Assembly (NCBI GenBank): GCA_001781445.1
Contig: MFLB01000025.1
Location: 1 to 14,460 of the forward strand
Length of the DNA: 14,460 bases
Origin: Candidatus Kaiserbacteria bacterium RIFCSPHIGHO2_01_FULL_58_22
Lineage (GTDB): Bacteria > Patescibacteriota > Minisyncoccia > Phycocordibacterales > UBA2100
Direction of reading: 5' to 3'
Of this stretch, positions 11,991 through 14,460 are shown in pieces. A program made the translations under genes and the position numbers. The notes below the pieces were generated by a model. It saw only the letters and a program-made list of their open reading frames with translations, made no database searches and was not told the DNA's origin. Position 1 is the first letter of the stretch, and each line of letters begins with the position of its first letter.

Positions 11991-13727
11991 CTACTCTGTC
12001 ACCACGCGGAGCACTTCCTCAATAGTAGTGATGCCTTGCGCGGCCTTGAAGATGCCGTCCTCTGGCATCGTGAGCATGCCCTCGCTCCGCGCCTGCTTCT
12101 CGATCTCGTCCCCGGTCGCGTTCTTCATGACGAGCTCCTTGATGGTGGAGGTCATAGGAAGCACTTCGTAGATGCCCTTGCGGCCCGCATAGCCGGAAGG
12201 ATGCTCGGCGGTTTCCTTCGGACGGTAGAACGGCACGCTCTTCCACGTGGCGTCCTTGGGCGCCACCTTCTCTTCCTTCAGGGCTTTCAGCACGGCGCCC
12301 GCGTCAACCGTTTTCTCGAGCCGGGCCTGCTCGTCGCGCGAAAGCTCGTACTTCTCTTTCGAGGGCGTCAGCACGCGCACGAGCCGCTGGCCGATGCACA
12401 CGCGCAGGGTCGAAACTAGCAGGAAGGGCTCGACGCCCATGTCGAGGAGGCGCGGAATGGCGCCCGCGGCGGAATTGGTGTGCAGGGTCGAGAGCACGAG
12501 GTGGCCGGTAAGAGCGGCGTTGATGGCGAGCGAGGCCGTCTCCTTGTCGCGGATCTCCCCGACCATGATGATGTCGGGGTCCTGGCGCACGAGCGCGCGC
12601 AGGCCGTTGGCGAACGTGAAGCCGATCTCGGGGCGCACCTGCGTCTGGTTGATGCGCTTCATCTGATATTCGATAGGGTCTTCGATGGTGGAGATGTTCA
12701 CGTGCGGCGTGTTCACGATGTCGAGAAGCGTGTAGAGCGTCGTGGATTTGCCGGCGCCCGTGGGGCCGCAGGAGAGGACCATGCCGGTCGTGGCGCGCAT
12801 CGCCTCGTGCATGCGCTCCAGTCCGGCGCCGTGAAAGCCGATGCTCTCGAGCGTGAACCCCGAAACGGAATCGCGCAAGAGGCGCATCACGATCTTCTCG
12901 CCGTAGTAGGTGGGAAGCACGGAAACGCGGAACGACACTTTTTCGCCGCCGCTCTCGGCGCCGAAGCGGCCGTCCTGCGGCAGGCGGTGCTCATCGAGGC
13001 GCATGTTGGAGAGCACCTTGACGCGCGCGGTTATCGCGGCCGCGGCCGACTTCGGCAACTCCATCGCGTCGTGGAGGAGGCCGTCGATGCGGTAGCGTAT
13101 CAGGAGCGTCTCCTCCATCGGCTCTATGTGGATGTCGGAGGCATTCTGGGCGTTGGCGTGCCGCAAGAGCGTATCCACGATGCGCACCGCGGGCACCCCT
13201 TCGGCTATCTGCCGCAGGTCTATTTCCTGCACATCGAGATTTTTCTCGAGCGCTTCCGTCTCCCGCCGTATCACTTCGCCGAGGTTGTCTTTCAGTCCCT
13301 GCTGGTACTGCTTCAGTCCGAACTTGATGGACGCCGCGTCGGTGAGACGTGGAAGGATCTTCAAATGCGTCTTCTTCCTGATGAAATCGATAGCCGCCAG
13401 GTCGTCGGTGTCGAGCATCGCGACCTCCAGCTCGTCGCCCTTGTGCGCGTAGGCGATGATGTTGTTGCGCCGCGCGACCGGCTCCGGGACGAGGGAGAGT
13501 GTTTCGTACCGGATGGTCGTCCCGGCGAGCGAGATGAACGGGATGCCGAGGATATAGGCATAGGTGCGGCGCAGTTCGTCCTCGCCGATAGCGTTGTGCG
13601 CCGTGAGTATCTCGCCCACCGGCTTCCCCTCCTCCCTCGCCTCCATCTCCGCCGCGTCGAAGTCCCGCTGGGAGACGAGCCCCGCGTCGGCGAGGAATGA
13701 TTTGAGATGCGTGTCGGAAATGTACAT
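11991..13727 (-). CDS. pilB: Type IV pilus assembly ATPase PilB (GspE family)
   Basis: A 578-aa hexameric cytoplasmic ATPase that powers pilus extension. The N-terminal MshEN/GspE-N domain (about 1-140) is followed by the ATPase core: SDIHIEP, Walker A GPTGAGKST (321-329), Asp box STIEDPIEYQ (about 346-355), Walker B IIMVGEIRD (386-394) and His box TGHLVLSTLHTN (407-418). The C-terminal region lacks the four-Cys zinc motif found in many PilB/GspE proteins: the usual GQRL-CxxC region reads GQRLVRVLTPSKEKYEL, and no cysteine occurs beyond it. Start ATG 13727 (MYISDTHLKSFLADAGLVS) is preferred to ATG 13748, which lies within a heptad module. An extended -10 box lies about 50 nt upstream. PilC, its platform partner, follows after an interrupted 920-bp interval. 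The GspE-N domain argues for PilB over PilT. Confidence 0.95.
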   Translation of the reverse strand: MYISDTHLKSFLADAGLVSQRDFDAAEMEAREEGKPVGEILTAHNAIGEDELRRTYAYILGIPFISLAGTTIRYETLSLVPEPVARRNNIIAYAHKGDELEVAMLDTDDLAAIDFIRKKTHLKILPRLTDAASIKFGLKQYQQGLKDNLGEVIRRETEALEKNLDVQEIDLRQIAEGVPAVRIVDTLLRHANAQNASDIHIEPMEETLLIRYRIDGLLHDAMELPKSAAAAITARVKVLSNMRLDEHRLPQDGRFGAESGGEKVSFRVSVLPTYYGEKIVMRLLRDSVSGFTLESIGFHGAGLERMHEAMRATTGMVLSCGPTGAGKSTTLYTLLDIVNTPHVNISTIEDPIEYQMKRINQTQVRPEIGFTFANGLRALVRQDPDIIMVGEIRDKETASLAINAALTGHLVLSTLHTNSAAGAIPRLLDMGVEPFLLVSTLRVCIGQRLVRVLTPSKEKYELSRDEQARLEKTVDAGAVLKALKEEKVAPKDATWKSVPFYRPKETAEHPSGYAGRKGIYEVLPMTSTIKELVMKNATGDEIEKQARSEGMLTMPEDGIFKAAQGITTIEEVLRVVTE

Positions 13728-13735
13728 AGAAAGTA

Positions 13736-13766
13736 ATTCAAAATGCAAAAATCAAAAGGCAAAATG
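13736..13766 (+). repeat. 31-bp heptad module in the pilB leader (CAAA type)
   Basis: Units ATTCAAA, ATGCAAA, AATCAAA, AGGCAAA, then ATG: four heptamers plus a triplet. Here the CAAA tetramer is constant and the triplet varies, unlike the CTG-type modules, but the length is identical. It occupies most of the predicted pilB 5' UTR, ending 8 nt before the ATG. Confidence 0.75.
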
Positions 13767-13777
13767 AGAATACATGA

Positions 13778-13786
13778 ATTATATCA
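13778..13786 (-). promoter_or_regulatory. Candidate extended -10 promoter of pilB
   Basis: TGATATAAT (13786-13778, minus strand) is an extended -10 with a perfect TATAAT. It lies just downstream of the toxin stop codon. Transcription would start near 13771, giving a leader of about 44 nt that is mostly the CAAA heptad module. No strong -35 is seen, as is usual for extended -10 promoters. Confidence 0.5.
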
Positions 13787-13794
13787 TCGGAGAG

Positions 13795-14067
13795 TCAACG
13801 CATAAGACGTTTTAACTGTTTGTATACTTCGTCCCCGTTACGCTTCCCGATGAGGGGAACGTTGAGCACCCCGTCACGAACATTGAAAATGATGCGATAT
13901 TCACCAACATCGACCCGATACCAGTCCATCCCCTTTATTCGTTTAGTGTCGTGAGGGAATGGAATCTCCTGGAGCTCCGTGATTTTTCGGTCAACCTGGC
14001 CAAATTGCTTCGGCGGCAATTTGTTTAAAAAGTGCCGCGCTCTATTTTCGAGATTGAGAACGAGCAT
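13795..14067 (-). CDS. RelE/ParE-family toxin
   Basis: A 90-aa type II toxin of the RelE superfamily, members of which cleave ribosome-bound mRNA or, in the ParE branch, poison gyrase. The core YRVDVGEYRIIFNVRDGVLNVPLIGKR (about 50-76) matches the family's central beta-sheet (typically YRIRVGDYRIIY), and the N-terminal helices RARHFLNKLPPKQFGQVDRKI fit. The length is normal. The start ATG 14067 lies inside the end of the antitoxin gene (26-bp overlap, different frame), the usual arrangement when the antitoxin is first. Basic residues Arg51, Arg58 and Lys75 are candidates for RNA contact. The branch (RelE-like RNase or ParE-like) cannot be settled from sequence alone. A pilB promoter follows directly, so read-through into pilB is conceivable. 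Confidence 0.85.
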   Translation of the reverse strand: MLVLNLENRARHFLNKLPPKQFGQVDRKITELQEIPFPHDTKRIKGMDWYRVDVGEYRIIFNVRDGVLNVPLIGKRNGDEVYKQLKRLMR

Positions 14068-14326
14068 GCTTGTTCCGGAGCCTATTCATAAACTCCTCGC
14101 TCTTTTTCGGTCCCAGAAATTGAGGGTTCTTCATGACTTTCCGTACCTTCTCGGCCCAAATCTCATCTTCAACTTCCTCAAAACGTTTGGCATCGACGAA
14201 CGCGATCATGCGGGCGACCGGGCGCCCTTTCTTAGTAATAATGACAGGTTGTCGCTGTACGGAATCCAAAAGCTCTCCGAAACGATTCTTCGCCTCTCTC
14301 GCCGGTACGATGGTTACTTTGGCCAT
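14042..14326 (-). CDS. Phd/YefM-family antitoxin
   Basis: A 94-aa antitoxin with the Phd/YefM N-terminal DNA-binding fold: KVTIVPAREAKNRFGELLDSVQRQPVIITKKGRPVARMIAF (about 3-43, given here as the family signature). The C-terminal part is charged and probably disordered until it binds the toxin. It neutralises the RelE-type toxin encoded immediately downstream, and such complexes normally repress their own promoter. ATG 14326 is chosen because a good promoter (TTGACA, 16 bp, TACAAT) ends 7 nt upstream of it, giving a leaderless mRNA; ATG 14335 overlaps the -10 box and is therefore unlikely. The open frame extends further upstream through the promoter and is not part of the protein. Confidence 0.87.
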   Translation of the reverse strand: MAKVTIVPAREAKNRFGELLDSVQRQPVIITKKGRPVARMIAFVDAKRFEEVEDEIWAEKVRKVMKNPQFLGPKKSEEFMNRLRNKHARSQSRK

Positions 14327-14333
14327 AAGAGCC

Positions 14334-14361
14334 ATTGTAGCTACTATCGCCCGGATGTCAA
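14334..14361 (-). promoter_or_regulatory. Promoter of the Phd/RelE toxin-antitoxin operon
   Basis: A perfect -35 TTGACA (14361-14356), 16-bp spacer and -10 TACAAT (14339-14334). The antitoxin ATG lies 7 nt beyond the -10, so the start codon coincides with the expected transcription start. This is the strongest promoter match in the window. Confidence 0.7.
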
Positions 14362-14460
14362 CAACGCTGTGCAACATAGTATTTTCTAGTGGCAAAACGG
14401 AACCGAAATGAGTTTAGCATTTTCGCCGGAATTGGTCGAATAATTTCTTCTTTTCTTTCT

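Noticed and set aside
12480..13700. 406-codon plus-strand open frame opposite pilB
   Set aside because: The minus strand encodes an unmistakable PilB with all ATPase motifs; this frame is its shadow.
14362..14460. Start of another gene at the right edge
   Set aside because: Only a very short plus-strand frame (about 11 codons) begins near 14408, with no support. The T-rich end could be part of a terminator lying beyond the window, but this cannot be judged.

Overview
This window looks like part of a Patescibacteria (Candidate Phyla Radiation) chromosome, most likely of the Parcubacteria/Paceibacteria kind. That is inferred from gene content and style: compact minus-strand operons, a type IV pilus locus with large low-similarity minor pilins, and a secreted protein whose N-terminus joins a signal peptide, a short Gln/Leu-rich coiled coil and a peptidoglycan-binding domain. 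The standard genetic code fits, because TGA is a working stop (for example tpiA and the 506-aa pilin). No rRNA, tRNA, CRISPR array, transposase or integrase was found.

Layout, left to right. 1-808: 5' part of recJ (minus), running off the left edge and carrying an exact in-frame 75-bp duplication and a 14-bp-arm palindrome. 877-1281: HIT-family hydrolase (plus, divergent from recJ) with a strong terminator. 1282-1616: non-coding and hairpin-rich, holding the first copy of a 141-bp dispersed repeat. 1617-5773 (minus): leader ORF, tpiA, pgk, an S49 (SppA-like) peptidase and a secreted peptidoglycan-binding/Kazal-like/PKD protein. tpiA and pgk overlap by ATGA. 5786-11066 (minus): pilC followed by three minor-pilin-like genes (595, 196 and 506 aa). 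11067-11990: an island between pilB and pilC with an orphan CopG-type antitoxin and the second copy of the 141-bp repeat. 11991-13727: pilB ATPase. 13795-14326: RelE-type toxin and Phd-type antitoxin with a good promoter.

Together, pilB, pilC and the minor pilins supply the motor ATPase, inner-membrane platform and pilin-like subunits of a type IV pilus; the major pilin, prepilin peptidase, PilT and PilM/N/O are not in the window. tpiA and pgk are lower-glycolysis enzymes.

The most unusual feature is a set of six short modules, each 31 bp and built as four heptamers plus a terminal triplet. Every one lies within about 60 bp of a start codon. Their unit sequences differ (mostly CTG+4 nt, one CAAA-based) but the length is the same. 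Three of the five CTG-type modules overlap coding sequence that must be translated ahead of a pilin membrane segment. Other structured repeats occupy several remaining junctions. A second recurring pattern is a -10-like hexamer ending 6 or 7 nt before the start codon of several genes, which suggests leaderless mRNAs.
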